Positions 1 through 10,927 of a stretch of DNA of 64,000 nt are shown piece after piece. The DNA comes from Lenzites betulinus (Eukaryota > Basidiomycota > Agaricomycetes > Polyporales > Polyporaceae), in the NCBI GenBank assembly GCA_022264855.1, contig JABYQU010000078.1:1-64000 (forward strand). Reading direction: 5' to 3'. Made by a program: the position numbers and the translations under genes. Each line of letters opens with the position of its first letter. Within the stretch, counting starts at the first letter, position 1. The notes beneath the pieces are model-generated. The model was not told the origin of the DNA. It saw only the letters and a list, made by a program, of their open reading frames with translations, and did not search any database.

Positions 1-690
1 CCCGCCGCACCTGCACGCTCCCGCCGCGTCTGCACGCGCCCGCCGCGCCCGCGCGACCGCCTCCGCGCCCACAAGGCCCCCCCCACCGGCCGCCCCGCCA
101 CCGATCGCCTTCGCGGCCCCACCAAGGCCCCCACGGGCGCCCCGCCACGGCCCCCCCGCCGCACCTGCACGCTCCCGCCGCGTCTGCACGCGCCCGCCGC
201 GCCCGCGCGACCGCCTCCGCGCCCACAAGGCCCCCACCGCGCCCACGAGGCTCTCGCACGCCCGCACGCTCCCGCCGCGCCCACAAGGCCCCCACCGCGC
301 CCACAAGGCCCCCGCCGCGCCGGCCAGGCTGCGCCCACAAGGTCCCCACCGCGCCCGCGCGACCGCCTCCGCGCCCTCTCGCACGCCCGCACGACCCGCA
401 CGACCCCCGCCACACCGGCCAAGCTGTCCCCGCGCCCACGAGGCCCCCACCACGTCCGCACGCCCCCGCAGCACCCGCACGACCGCCTCTGCGCCCACAA
501 GGCCCCCGCCGCGCCGGCCAGGCTGCGCCCGCAAGGTCCCCACCGCGCCCGCGCGACCGCCTCCGCGCCCACAAGGCTCTCGCCTGCCCGCCCGACCCCT
601 GCCGCGCCGGCCAGGCTGTCCCCGCGCCCGCACGCGCCCACCGCGCCCGCACGCCCCCGTCGCGCCGGCCAGGCTGTTACCGCGCCCGCA
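1..690. repeat. C-rich degenerate minisatellite
   Basis: Short imperfect units of the type CGCGCCCACAAGGCCCCC and CCCGCCGCGCCCGCGCGACC alternate throughout. A block of about 80 bp at 1-80 recurs almost exactly at 157-235. The plus strand is strikingly C-rich with few T. Open frames here are low-complexity Pro/Arg/Ala strings and are not credible genes. The array may continue left of the window. Confidence 0.8.
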
Positions 691-1349
691 TGCCCCCGCC
701 GTGCAGTCGAGGCTCTCACCGCGCTGTCCCAAACCCCGCCGCCCCCGCACGGTACCCGGCTGCGCCCGCATGGGCTGGTTCTCTGCGATATCCTCCTGGC
801 GTATCTACACTACCCCTACATGTACCTTTGTACATCAGTCGTGCCCTCCTTGTACCCGCGCACGCACGGCCGGGCCCATGTGTATCTACATTGGTAGTGA
901 CATGTTCCATAAGTTGAAGATCGCTGATTGCCCCTGGGACCTGATCGCCAAAGGAACGCCTGGTAGTCCCGAACATGAATGCTGTCAAGTATGCCAGGCA
1001 AGGGTAACACACACCGATTGCATCTACACCTGTGATGATCAATCCGCGATGGTGTTCGGGGCCGGTTCTAACTTGATGATTGTGCAGGAGAGTGAGGAGG
1101 GGACATACCATTTCGAGCGATACATCACAGATCTGCAAGATGCTTTCGACCCCTGCGCGGGGAGGGGGTGCTACTAATCAGGAAGGGAAACAAACAGCCA
1201 AGGAATTGTGCGAAGTACAGAAACATAGCTCTATACATATAGTGCAGAGAGTGTTATTTCCAGTGCCGGACTGGCCTCTGATTAGAGGGGAATGATATAT
1301 TAGGGAGCTCTGTGGGGAGAGCCAGTAATACATTAGGGCGAGTCACTAA
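691..1349. other. Intergenic DNA, no gene supported
   Basis: Sequence becomes less GC-rich after the minisatellite. The open frames here either start at non-ATG codons or lack recognisable motifs. The last 100 bp contain several copies of ATATATTAG/AATACATTAG-like words. I see no promoter or RNA gene. It may be the eroded 3' portion of the transposon whose remnant begins at 1350. Confidence 0.5.
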
Positions 1350-3350
1350 TCAGACAGAGTAATATATCACCGTGCCACCAGCAGGTGATGAACTCTGTCC
1401 ATCTTGAGCCGCCTTCATCCAGTATACGCTGTCGGGCCCGTTGACTTGGTGCTTCGCGAGATTTCCAAGCAAACGCGAGCTGTTCAAAGTCATCGCGCAT
1501 GCGAAAGTCTTATATGGCTTAGAAGGGGCAGCGCCACCTCTGAAATCAGATGCGAACTCACTTTCTATATCGTACCCAGATGGCATGTTGATCTCGTCAT
1601 GTGTGGCATGGCAGAAATTGCACATGTGTGTTTTGTGAGCGTGCGAAGCGGCTCCCTCGCATTTGCGGGCCCCCATAACATCGAACACTCGCAGCTCAAT
1701 GCCCCCAAAGACGTCCTCGGGCTCAGTTCGACCATAGATGTTGAAACGGACACCTATTGTGCACAACACAGTATCAGTATATGCCCACCGTGCTTTAATT
1801 TGAGCCTAGATTACAACAGACCACATTGCAATGCATTGACCTCCTTGACAAGCGGCTCAAGGAGATGGTTCATTTCCTCAAGGGAAGGTTCCTTTGGCCC
1901 CGCTATATTCATTAGCAGCAAGACGTTCCGCTGAAGGAAGCGGACAGAGCGGTTGAGGTCGTTGAAGACTGCATACACGGCGCCACATGAATGCGGCCGC
2001 CCGCTAATCACCCCGAACCTGTATCAAAACATGCTGAGAGAATGAAATAACAGAAAAGAGAGTGTAGCTTCGTACCAATCGGCAAACAAGGCTATACTCA
2101 GTCCTCTCTTCGCGGAACTCAGTGTGACTGGTTTATTCCCGCAGTGTGTCCTGACATCTGCGATGGCACCGTCGGCGAGCTTGATGCGCTCCAGCCCAAG
2201 TTCTAGCTGACCGTAAGCGGTCCCATCGTGGAAGTCATGCATAGGCTCGTCATCGCGCAGAGGGCGCCGATTTGCGCTGCGAACGGACGAGCATCGTAGG
2301 TTGTGCACGAGATCCGGGCGGAGGAGTAGACGCTCCAACGACTTCAAAAATGACGCATATGTCTGAATTTTGAGTGCGACACGCTTCTCGGTCCCGGTAG
2401 CGTTGCGCTTGATACCCCAGATAATCCCCTTGCAGCGGGAAACAACACAGGACGGGGAGGGGAGTGCTAACATCTGTTCGTACGTGTAGAACTTTGAGCA
2501 TACTGGACACGACGGGTGCTTCTCGATGTAGTCATCGATATGCAAGCCCATACGGCGCCGAGCAGTGACGAGGGTACGCGCGGGCTTCGGGTAGATGGGC
2601 AAAGGCACACCACTGGTCACTTCAATCAGATCATACCCATAATTGAGCCTGGCGGCGGCGTCCTCCTGTGTCTCCTGCCTGAATGTATTCTGGAGGATGG
2701 TCTGGAGGTATAGAAGGCGTATGCTGGGGAGCTCACTGAATGCAGAGGGTACTAGGCTACGGGCAGGGGCATTCTTCGTGTAGTCGATGTGTGCAGAGAG
2801 AGGGAAGACATTGTCGACATCAGTAGTGGGGTCTCAAGGAGGATCGAGGTCTTGAGGAGCTCCGGGGGGCAGTTGCTCAGGAGGACGGTGTCGGACTTCG
2901 TCGCCAGCAGCATTAGACGGCTCTCGATGAGCCCCAGATGACTCTCCAGCCTCAGTCGAGCCCATAGCATAGCTGTTGATGTATCTAGGATGGAATTGAT
3001 CCTCCTCTTCGTCGTCGGACACTTCCCCAGGCAGCCGAGCACAGAGGGGGGCAGGGTCTTCAGAGGAAGCTGTAGTCACAGTTTGAAGCGGGGGTAGGTC
3101 AAGGCTGGCTTCTGCAGAGTGCTGTACAGGGGATCTAGAGGGGCTTCGAGACACAGAGGGGAGTTGCTGGGCGCATATATGCTGAGCTCGAGCTGCCTCT
3201 GCAAGTTCTAGATCCCGGAGCTTGTCTGCGCGGACATGACGAGCCTTGGTTTGTACCGGCTGAGGTTTCGAGCCCTGGATAGTTTTGCCACAGCCATAGA
3301 AAGCACAAGTGCAGTCAACTAGCTCTTGCCAGCGATTCCGAGGTGCCATG
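1350..3350 (-). pseudogene. Tnp2-family (Plavaka/CACTA-type) transposase, truncated remnant
   Basis: Reading leftwards from an ATG at 3350, the N-terminal zone contains CAFYGCGKTIQG and a disordered acidic stretch. After an in-frame TGA (2834-2836) the same frame continues with the family's typical order: SELPSIRLLYLQTI, then a PVRTL-like block (PKPARTLVTARRRMGL), then a zinc-binding CPVC...C segment near 2510-2420. Two plausible introns follow, about 2017-2071 and 1770-1820. They lead to MNIAGPKEPSLEEMNHLL, which matches the family's IPGPKEPS motif, and then to a THMCNFCHATHDEIN cysteine block. The frame ends at 1350, well before the expected catalytic core, so the copy is 3'-truncated and carries one nonsense codon. 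Family assignment is from remembered motif order. The distinction between Plavaka and other Tnp2 lineages is less certain. Confidence 0.75.
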
Positions 3351-3728
3351 AGAGAGCGGTCAATACCAGAGGTGCCAGAGTGAGAGCAAGCGCGCGGCAC
3401 GCGTCGCGGCGCGCGCGCCAGCGCAGGGCAGAATACGTGACCGTGAATCTGCCTATTCGGGACTTGTGCACATAAAATTATATACTTATTGTGGCCGTCG
3501 CGAAAACCCTTGAACGGGCAAACGGAATGTGTCCGGAATGTGAGGTTAATCTGGGCATTACAGCAGAGATCATCGGATAGATACATTTAAGGATAATCTG
3601 GGGAACATCTCTAGGTAATGTTCAAACTACGCAGACATCATCCTTGAAGAAAATCCGTCTCTGCGCCCTGTGCCCGTAGGTTGGCATTACCATAGTCTTA
3701 AACGGAGCTCACGGTGAGCTCCGAATTA
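3351..3728. other. 5' flank of transposase remnant, no gene
   Basis: AT-richer stretch between the transposase start and the MITE. The open frame that runs through it upstream of 3350 begins at a non-ATG codon. No clear terminal inverted repeat of the transposon could be paired by eye. Confidence 0.4.
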
Positions 3729-4145
3729 GTGGATGACTTCCCGTAAGAATCTAGAAATTTAGAGTCGATTCTAAATCCTAGATCGAGAGGCGGGGCTGCG
3801 TCGGACTCTGAATGAGAGCCACTCGAGCGCCCACAGCCAGCGCCTCCCGGCACGCTGACTCAGCTCTCACTTGGCACACAAGAATGGCAAATGTGTGATG
3901 GATGAGCTCAACGACCTGCTTATTTCGTCGCTTCGACGCCAGCTGCCTTCCTTTTTCGTCGTTTAGAACGCGTTCAAAATCTGGAAGGGGGGGTCGAATT
4001 TTGGGCGCTCCCAAAGTTTAGAACTCGGCATCTCGCCAGCTGACTTTGAATCTTCCTCGGTATCTCGGCAGACCTGCCATTTCGAGATGCTCCAACGATT
4101 TAGAATGCGTCCTAAATTTCTAAATCCTTACGGGAAGTCATCCAG
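3729..4145. mobile_element. MITE with 48-bp terminal inverted repeats
   Basis: The left end (3729 onward) reads TGGATGACTTCCCGTAAG then ATCTAGAAATTTAG. The reverse complement of the right end (from 4145) reads TGGATGACTTCCCGTAAG then ATTTAGAAATTTAG. The two arms match at about 40 of 48 positions. TA flanks both ends (3727-3728 and 4146-4147), as expected for a TA target-site duplication. At 417 bp with no coding frame it fits a non-autonomous DNA transposon, plausibly mobilised by a Tc1/mariner-type or other TA-inserting transposase. No autonomous partner is visible here. Confidence 0.85.
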
Positions 4146-4147
4146 TA

Positions 4148-5040
4148 CCCTTCTCGTGCCCCGATCAAGTTAGAAGAAGCACCAGGGCACGGCCAGGTTC
4201 AATTCACATTAATGCTGGTATTTTGACAACCAACAAGCAAGAAACGGCGGAAGCATTTGCTCTCCGGAAGTTTCAAGATGATGCGCAAACCTCTTGAAGT
4301 TGCAAGCTTTGGAATTTGATGCTGGACCATCTACCGATTTGGACCAACTAGGTATTCTGGAACTACTTGAGCGTCCTGTTACGGATCTCTCGTCCATTTT
4401 ACGGGGTACAGTCTGACATCGGAGCGCTAGCACGCGCCAACATCCGGCGGCCTTGGACTTTGGCCGAGCCGGTGCCAGCAGCCAGCAGGTGTTAGCCACC
4501 ACCTGGTACCTGTGACGAAACCATTCCCTGCTCTCTAGGCTGTTCAAGTTTGACCACGTTCGCCAAATCGACGATATCTGAAAGCCGTTGGAAGTCTGCA
4601 TTACCCGCTGAGCGTAGCCTCACGGGGCAACCGGACGAAGCACAATATTGTGGTGGCCACCTGGAATAGGTCCCGGTCAACGTGTTGCTAGGACCGACGA
4701 TGGAAGGTCGATGGGCAGCACATCAGGTCGATCACGTCGTTCAGAGTGAGCAGGTCTCGTTGAGATTCCGCTACTGTGCCAAGATAATAGGTCATGTCTG
4801 CACAGTGCCTGTCCCAAAGATACCTGCGTCGACCTGTGGTCCTCACTCTCTGTGCGCAGCCGTTGGCACTGGCTGACGTAGCTTGTACCCGTGGAATGTG
4901 GGCGCCGGTCAGATTCTGACGGTACGTTTATTCATAATCCAAGAGGCGGGGGAATGACGAGGGAGCTACAGCCGACCGTCGGCAATGGGGGTGGGCGAGA
5001 GCGGCGGGCTGGCCGATCTGCGATCCCGGAGTGCGATTGG
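4148..5040. other. Intergenic DNA, no gene supported
   Basis: Several overlapping open frames of 60-130 codons occur on both strands. None has a domain motif, paired splice sites or consistent codon bias. Its right part grades into the upstream region of the amylase gene. Confidence 0.5.
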
Positions 5041-5665
5041 CTCCCCCCGCCCTCCCCCGCCCTCCCCCGCCTCAGCGCAGATCGCGCGTACACACGGACG
5101 ATCAGTAGCACGCGGTCGGTCTCCATCGCGGTATGCAAAAGAGCGAAGATGGTCGGATTTCGAGGGCGGGGTCGCTGCGGAGGGCAGGCGGAGTTGTGTG
5201 AGCTTCGCGCGCACATGCTGTGTTCGGGCGGCGCGGGTCGCTGGGCGTGTCTGCTGATCCACTCCTGGCCACAGACGCGGATTCGGTGGTGATGCACCCT
5301 CACGACCGCGACTTCGCACTTCTCCCATTGGGCAACTCCACCAAAGCCTCTGCTCGTCGACGTCAGCTGCAAAACACGCTGAGAGCCTCGGCGTTTCACC
5401 CTTTTTCTGCCCGGTCCCGAATTTTGCATCGCGCGCCTCCCGACACGCCAGATGACATTCCTCGAAGCCCTCCTTCCTGATGCTCGCACTGCGCGTCTGT
5501 GATTTTCCATTCTCTCTCGCGCGCCAGCAAAACTGGACGGCCAATTCCTGATTTGCTCGTCAGGGAATCGTATAAAACCTCAGCCCCCAAGTCGACCTCC
5601 CCTAGCCCGTCGCCCAGCCTTCGGCTCCCTCATTCCCTCAGCTGCATCTTCGCACTCTTTCCAGC
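5041..5665 (+). promoter_or_regulatory. Amylase promoter: TATA, CCAAT, CreA-like sites
   Basis: TATAAA lies at 5571-5576, 95 bp before the ATG, and CCAAT at 5541-5545. Three CCCCGC words cluster at about 5043-5085; each matches the reverse complement of the fungal carbon-catabolite repressor site SYGGRG. A glucose-repressed amylase is the expected biology (established for fungal amylases). Binding by a Cre1/CreA homologue here is inferred from sequence only. Confidence 0.6.
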
Positions 5666-8288
5666 ATGTCCAACTGGGTCCGACTCGCCGCTCTCGCCGT
5701 ACTAGGTGTCTTCTGCACCGTCGACGCCCGCCCTGCCCCCACCTCGTTCCACGGCGCCGAGGCACGTTCACTTGATGCCAGAGCTCCGTCGGGCAGCAAG
5801 GATGTCATCATCCAGATGTTCGAGTGGACCTGGGACAGCGTCGCAGCCGAGTGTACCAACTTCATCGGCCCAGCCGGATATGGCTTCGTGCAAGGCAGGT
5901 TTCTATCACGTCTCTTACCGCTGGCACGTTTTGACACGCCTCCGTGACACCGCTAGTGAGCCCCCCGCAGGAGCACATCCAGGGCGCCCAATGGTGGACC
6001 GACTACCAACCGGTTTCATACACGCTCACCTCGAAACGGGGCGACCGCACGAGCTTCGCGAACATGATCCAGACCTGCCACACAGCAGGTGTTGGGGTCA
6101 TCGTTGGTGAGCATCGCCGACACGCTCGACTCCACCATGTGGCAGAAGCTTATCGCCTTCTTTCGCCGTGTTACAGACACCCTCTTCAACCACATGGCCG
6201 GCGTTGACTCCGGCACTGGCGTTGCCGGCTCGTCTTTCACCCACTACAACTATCCCGGCATTTACCAGAACCAGGACTTCCACCACTGCGGTCTTGAGCC
6301 CGGCGACGACATTGTTAATTACGACAACGCTGTTGAGGTCCAGACGTGTGAACTCGATAACCTTGCTGAGTGAGTGAAGTTCTATTTTCCTCAAGACCAT
6401 GCGTATCACGCGTGGCTGACATGATGGATTCTACAGTCTCGCAACTGAGACCGAATATGTGCGCGGCCGCCTTGCTCAGTACGGTAACGACCTGCTTTCG
6501 TTGGGCGCTGATGGTATGCGCCTGGATGCCGCCAAACGTACGTCTCCTCCGCTCCACCACAGACGCATAGGGATAATCTGATGCTCCGCAGACATTGCTG
6601 TTGGCGACATTGCCAACATCCTGTCGCGCCTCAACCGCACGGTCTACATCACACAAGAGGTCATTTTTGGCGCCGGAGAGCCCATAACACCGAACCAGTA
6701 CACCGGCAATGGTATGACCGCAGACCGTTTCAGTGTAAACCTTGAGCTAACTTAGACATCTTCTATAGGTGATGTTCAAGAGTGCGCATGTCCACTTCCA
6801 TTCCATGTGTGCGGTGTGGCTGACGTGATGCCTTTAGGTTCCGCTACACCTCTGCTCTGCAAGATGCGTTCTTGAATTCCGGTATTGCTAACCTACAGGT
6901 CCTTGAGAACCGCGGTAAGCATCCATCCCATTCACCTGAACCTGAGATGCAATACTTAACATCTGCGCACAGGATGGGTGCCTGGCTCGGGCGCGAACGT
7001 CTTCGTCACGAACCACGATACGGAGCGGGTGAGCGGCTGACCTCTCTGAACCGCCCCCGCCACCCAGAAGGCTGACGACCTTGCTCTCTTGTAGAACGGC
7101 GCGTCGCTTAACAACAACTCGCCTTCCAACACCTACGTGACCGCGATGATCTTCTCGCTCGCGCATCCCTTCGGCACCCCTTCGATCCTATCTAGCTACA
7201 GCGGCTTCACAGACACCGATGCGGGCGCGCCTAACGGCGGTGTTGGCACATGTTCCGGCAGCGGTGGCACGAACGGGTGGCTCTGCCAGCACCGCTGGAC
7301 CGCCGTCGCGGGCATGGTCGGCTTCCGCAACCAGGTCGGCAGTGCGGCGCTTGGCAACTGGCAGTCACCTCAGTCCCAGCAGATCGCCTTCGGCCGCGGT
7401 ATGTATTTTGGGTTCCATCCGTCCGAGTACGAATAGGGCTCATGCAGTGATACTATAGGCGCGCTTGGATTCGTCGCTATCAACAATGCGGACTCGGCCT
7501 GGTCGGCGACGTTCACCACCTCCCTCCCCGACGGCTCGTACTGCGACGTCATCAGTGGCCAGACCTCGGGCAGCACCTGCACGGGCTCCTCGTAGGTTTA
7601 CTCCTACGCCCGATATGCACACGTATTGACCGTCCTATCCGCAGCTTCACTGTCTCTGGTGGCTCTCTGAGTGCTACGGTACCCGCCCGCAGTGCGATCG
7701 CCGTGCACACCGGTCAAAAGGGGACCGGCTCTGGAACTGGAACCAGCGGTGGCGGCAGCACTGGCTCGGGCAACGTCGCTGTGAACTTCGCCGAGACGAC
7801 CACCACTACCTTCGGCGAGGTACGTATTTATTTTAAGTCTCCACCTCCCCGTTCACGCGACTGGTGACCATGGATGCTACTCTCATCAATGACACATATG
7901 ACATGGCGCTGATCTTCCCATTGCAGAACATTTTCGTCGTCGGCAGCATTTCGCAGCTCGGGACCTGGAACACGGCCAACGCGGTGAGCAGCACATGTGT
8001 CCGCCTTCGATGTATCCCGCTCACCCCGCGTTCCTCGCAGATCGCGCTCTCCTCCGCGTCGTACCCCACCTGGACCGTGTCCATCAACATCCCTGCCGGC
8101 ACAACATTCCAGTACAAGTTCATCCGCAAGGAGACGGACGGTAGCGTGAGTCTGACACCTCCGCGCGACACGCGTACATTGCTGACCGCGTTCACCGCTC
8201 ACTCCAGGTCGTGTGGGAGTCGGACCCTAACCGACAGGCCACCGCACCCGCCTCCGGGTCGACCACTCTGAGCACCAGCTGGCGATGA
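5666..8288 (+). CDS. Secreted GH13 alpha-amylase with C-terminal CBM20
   Basis: Endo-acting alpha-1,4-glucan hydrolase for extracellular starch. I reconstruct 14 exons coding 597 residues: 5666-5894, 5957-6106, 6177-6369, 6437-6537, 6592-6711, 6769-6781, 6838-6914, 6973-7028, 7095-7398, 7459-7591, 7645-7819, 7927-7983, 8041-8145, 8208-8288. A hydrophobic signal peptide (residues 1 to about 21) is followed by a short propeptide-like stretch. Catalytic motifs are [10 protein letters not shown] (nucleophile Asp221, Arg219), ITQEVI (acid/base Glu247) and FVTNHDTER (Asp310). A Gly/Ser/Thr linker near 475-492 leads to a starch-binding CBM20 domain ([15 protein letters not shown]...WESDPNRQ) ending the protein. 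Oddities are a GC-AG first intron and a 13-nt exon 6. The start is chosen by signal peptide and TATA spacing. Confidence 0.95.
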
Positions 8289-8662
8289 TTTCCATATCTT
8301 GAAAGTAGCATACATATTATGTGTCAGCCATTCGTACGCGATAGTAGTCTGTCTGTTGTGTAGCTATGGTGTACATATGGCCTACAATGTACAATATTTA
8401 TATACCCGAGAAGTCCCCGAGATTAGCGTGCACGCCCGCATCGCGAACATACTCATACATGCGACAAGGAACCAGGACCGAGAACCAACACACCGCGTAC
8501 CCGGCACCGCAACCGTACAGCCCCCGAGGCCGAACTGAATGCGATCGATGCTAGTCGTCAGATATCAACTTTCGAGTACTCCACGCCGAGGACACCCAGA
8601 CACGTGGACACGTACATACAATTCCCCGGCCGCGGTGCAGCAGCTCTGACTCAGCGTCAAAC
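8289..8662. other. Convergent intergenic region
   Basis: 3' flanks of the amylase gene (+) and the disordered-protein gene (-). AT-rich words such as TACATATTAT and ATATTTATATA after 8300 are plausible 3'-end signals. No gene is seen. Confidence 0.6.
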
Positions 8663-10249
8663 TCAGAGCACCAAGAACGAGTCCGCGTCGGCGGCGCACG
8701 CGTGCCGGCCCACGCTCACGCGCGGCGCGTTGCCCGAGCTGAAGTGCCGCTTTGCGTCGTCGATGCGCCTGTCCTCCCGCCGCAGGCCCGCCTCGGAGAA
8801 GCGGTACGACGCGAGCGGCGGCCTGCGCACCGGGCTGTCCGCCTCGTCGTACTCTGGCGCGAAGGAGGTGAGCGGTGGGACGGGCGGTGCGGACATGCGC
8901 GGGCGGAAGATGGACTTGAACGCCTTGGGCGTTTTCGGCGTGGGGGTCTTGAGACTCCTCGAAGAAGCCTTCTTGTTGAGCGTGAGTGGCAAAAGGGGTT
9001 CGGCGGGGGGAGCGGGGACACTTGGTGGACGGGTGTAAGGGGCGGACGGCGTGGGAAGACGGCTGGGGGTCGTCGCGCCCAGGCCGAGCGTTCGCGCCAG
9101 TTTGGGGTGGTTGGCGACGTTGGACATTGCAGGGGTGTAGGATTGAGTTGGGTTGGAGGATATACGGGAGGAGGTTGGGGGACGTCCGAGGAACTCAGGT
9201 GGACGCTGTGACCCCGTGGTTTCTCTCCGTCTTCGATGCTGCGGCGTTGCGGCCCACGGAGAAGGGGGCGGGCGTTCATGGTCACCCTCTGGATCCGTTG
9301 GCGTCAATGGGGGAGACGCCAACTGTGCCTCTGCAGGTCGCACAGTCGATTGTCTGGTCCTACTCGACCGGAAGTAGGCGTCTTCTTCTACGATAATGTC
9401 CTCTCGAACCTTTCGTCTGGATCTGGGAAGCGGCAAGCACTGGACACGAGATGCGATGGCCTCCAGTGCGTCCAGGGATTCCATCATATCTGGTGGTAGT
9501 CCGTGGTACGGAGCATCGGAGTTGGGGTCGTGATGAGCTTGGTAGCGTGTGGAGGAGGGCGAGGATGGAGCGGATGCAGTCAGGAGAGATTCTGACTCGC
9601 GTGGTACGGCACTATCCATCAGAGATTGATACCAGCCTGGGGCAGCGTCCTCCAGGGCCTGCAGGAAGACGGATAGAGAGCTGCTGCAAGACAGCGGGAG
9701 ATCCAGGGCGAGACGCTGGACCGTTACACTGCGGTTGGTGGGAGAACTGCGCGTCGAGTCGAGGGACGCCCTTGGTTCCCGAAGGGTGAACTCGGGTGAG
9801 GACGTGAGAGCAAGGGGTGCCGCAGCAGCCTTAGGGGCATGGATGTTCGCAAGTTTGAGAAAGGAAGGTGTGTCAGAGAGTAAGGAGGGACCAGGTAGTA
9901 ATGAGCGTGAGTCAAGAAGGAAGGTGGAAGTAGTCTTAGAGAACGGCACATTGTGTGATTTAGACTCCATAGAGAGGAAGGAGGAGGTCGCCAGTAGCAG
10001 AGACGATCCACAACGTTCACCAGTCGCCAGAGTAGCCGTTCCCAGAGATGGCAGCGAGAACCCAGGAGTGTCGTCAGTTTCGTTATGCAGCACAGTCCTC
10101 CCGTCCAAAAGGGTACCATGCCGTAGTCGAGAGGGATCCAGACTAGACTTGAAGGCGTGCGTGGCGCCCGCGGTGTTCGCCAACGGGAGGCTAGGCGTCC
10201 CCTTGTCGGTCCAGAACACCTCGCGCCCAGGATTTAAGGTTTTAGACAT
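8663..10249 (-). CDS. Hypothetical Ser/Pro-rich disordered protein
   Basis: Uninterrupted 528-codon frame from ATG at 10249 to the stop at 8663, with no intron needed, which is unusual among its neighbours. The product is rich in Ser, Pro, Thr and Arg and is predicted to be mostly disordered. It has scattered basic patches (QHRRRRET near residue 340; SIFRPRMS near 450) and an Ala/Pro-rich C-terminal third with KTPTPKTPKAFKS. There is no signal peptide, membrane segment or domain that I recognise. SP/TP sites suggest a phosphorylated regulatory or scaffold protein, but this is speculation. It is convergent with the amylase gene and divergent from the GPI-protein gene. Confidence 0.7.
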   Translation of the reverse strand: MSKTLNPGREVFWTDKGTPSLPLANTAGATHAFKSSLDPSRLRHGTLLDGRTVLHNETDDTPGFSLPSLGTATLATGERCGSSLLLATSSFLSMESKSHNVPFSKTTSTFLLDSRSLLPGPSLLSDTPSFLKLANIHAPKAAAAPLALTSSPEFTLREPRASLDSTRSSPTNRSVTVQRLALDLPLSCSSSLSVFLQALEDAAPGWYQSLMDSAVPRESESLLTASAPSSPSSTRYQAHHDPNSDAPYHGLPPDMMESLDALEAIASRVQCLPLPRSRRKVREDIIVEEDAYFRSSRTRQSTVRPAEAQLASPPLTPTDPEGDHERPPPSPWAATPQHRRRRETTGSQRPPEFLGRPPTSSRISSNPTQSYTPAMSNVANHPKLARTLGLGATTPSRLPTPSAPYTRPPSVPAPPAEPLLPLTLNKKASSRSLKTPTPKTPKAFKSIFRPRMSAPPVPPLTSFAPEYDEADSPVRRPPLASYRFSEAGLRREDRRIDDAKRHFSSGNAPRVSVGRHACAADADSFLVL

Positions 10250-10927
10250 AGCGACGAGCGGAAAGACGACGATCCTTGGTGTCTCACTGTCTGTGAGAGC
10301 AGAGTTCCACTGCTACGGGCCCGCGGCTGACTGCAAAGATCTTGCGGCGCACTGCGATCGACCAGACTGGCAACAGCGTTAGCTGGGACAAAGGTCGTCA
10401 GCCTCGCCTGTTCAAAGTGCCTTTTCAAAGCATCGACATGTTCAGGTTAGTGATGGCGGTGGTGTTATTACAGACCTACCAATGGTACTAGGCTGACCGC
10501 AATGGGCTCTCAAAGGTTACCGTTCCCACAAGCGCAGCTGAACACCTACACGGTCAATACAGCGACTTCGCAATCGATGTGCTGGAATAGACGGCCTAGT
10601 AACGTGTAGATCCGTGAGCATGTGAAGAGGGAGTCGTTTGATTTTTAAAGCATAGCGGACATGAGACGAAGCTGAGGTGGTTGAGGTTGAAGTCAATATA
10701 AACAAGCGCCGGAAGTACTTCGACACTTAAGCGCTCAAGCTTATGTTGATGAAAGTTGGAGTTGCGACACTTTTTTTGCAACGTTCTTCGACGTTTCCTC
10801 CTCTGACCTCCGTACAATACTACTTGGGAATCTTTCACTGATCACGAAACACTGACGGGCTTTCTTGTCTTGTCGTATCTTTGGACTCCCTCACTATCCA
10901 CTCGTCGGCTGGCCCTGGGTGTTGAAG
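10250..10927. other. Divergent intergenic region (promoters of two genes)
   Basis: Contains the 5' regions of the disordered-protein gene (-) and the GPI-protein gene (+). No canonical TATAAA is placed well for either. Short open frames on both strands look like noise. Confidence 0.5.

Noticed and set aside
3778..4014. 78-codon frame inside the MITE
   Set aside because: The element is non-autonomous and the peptide has no motif.
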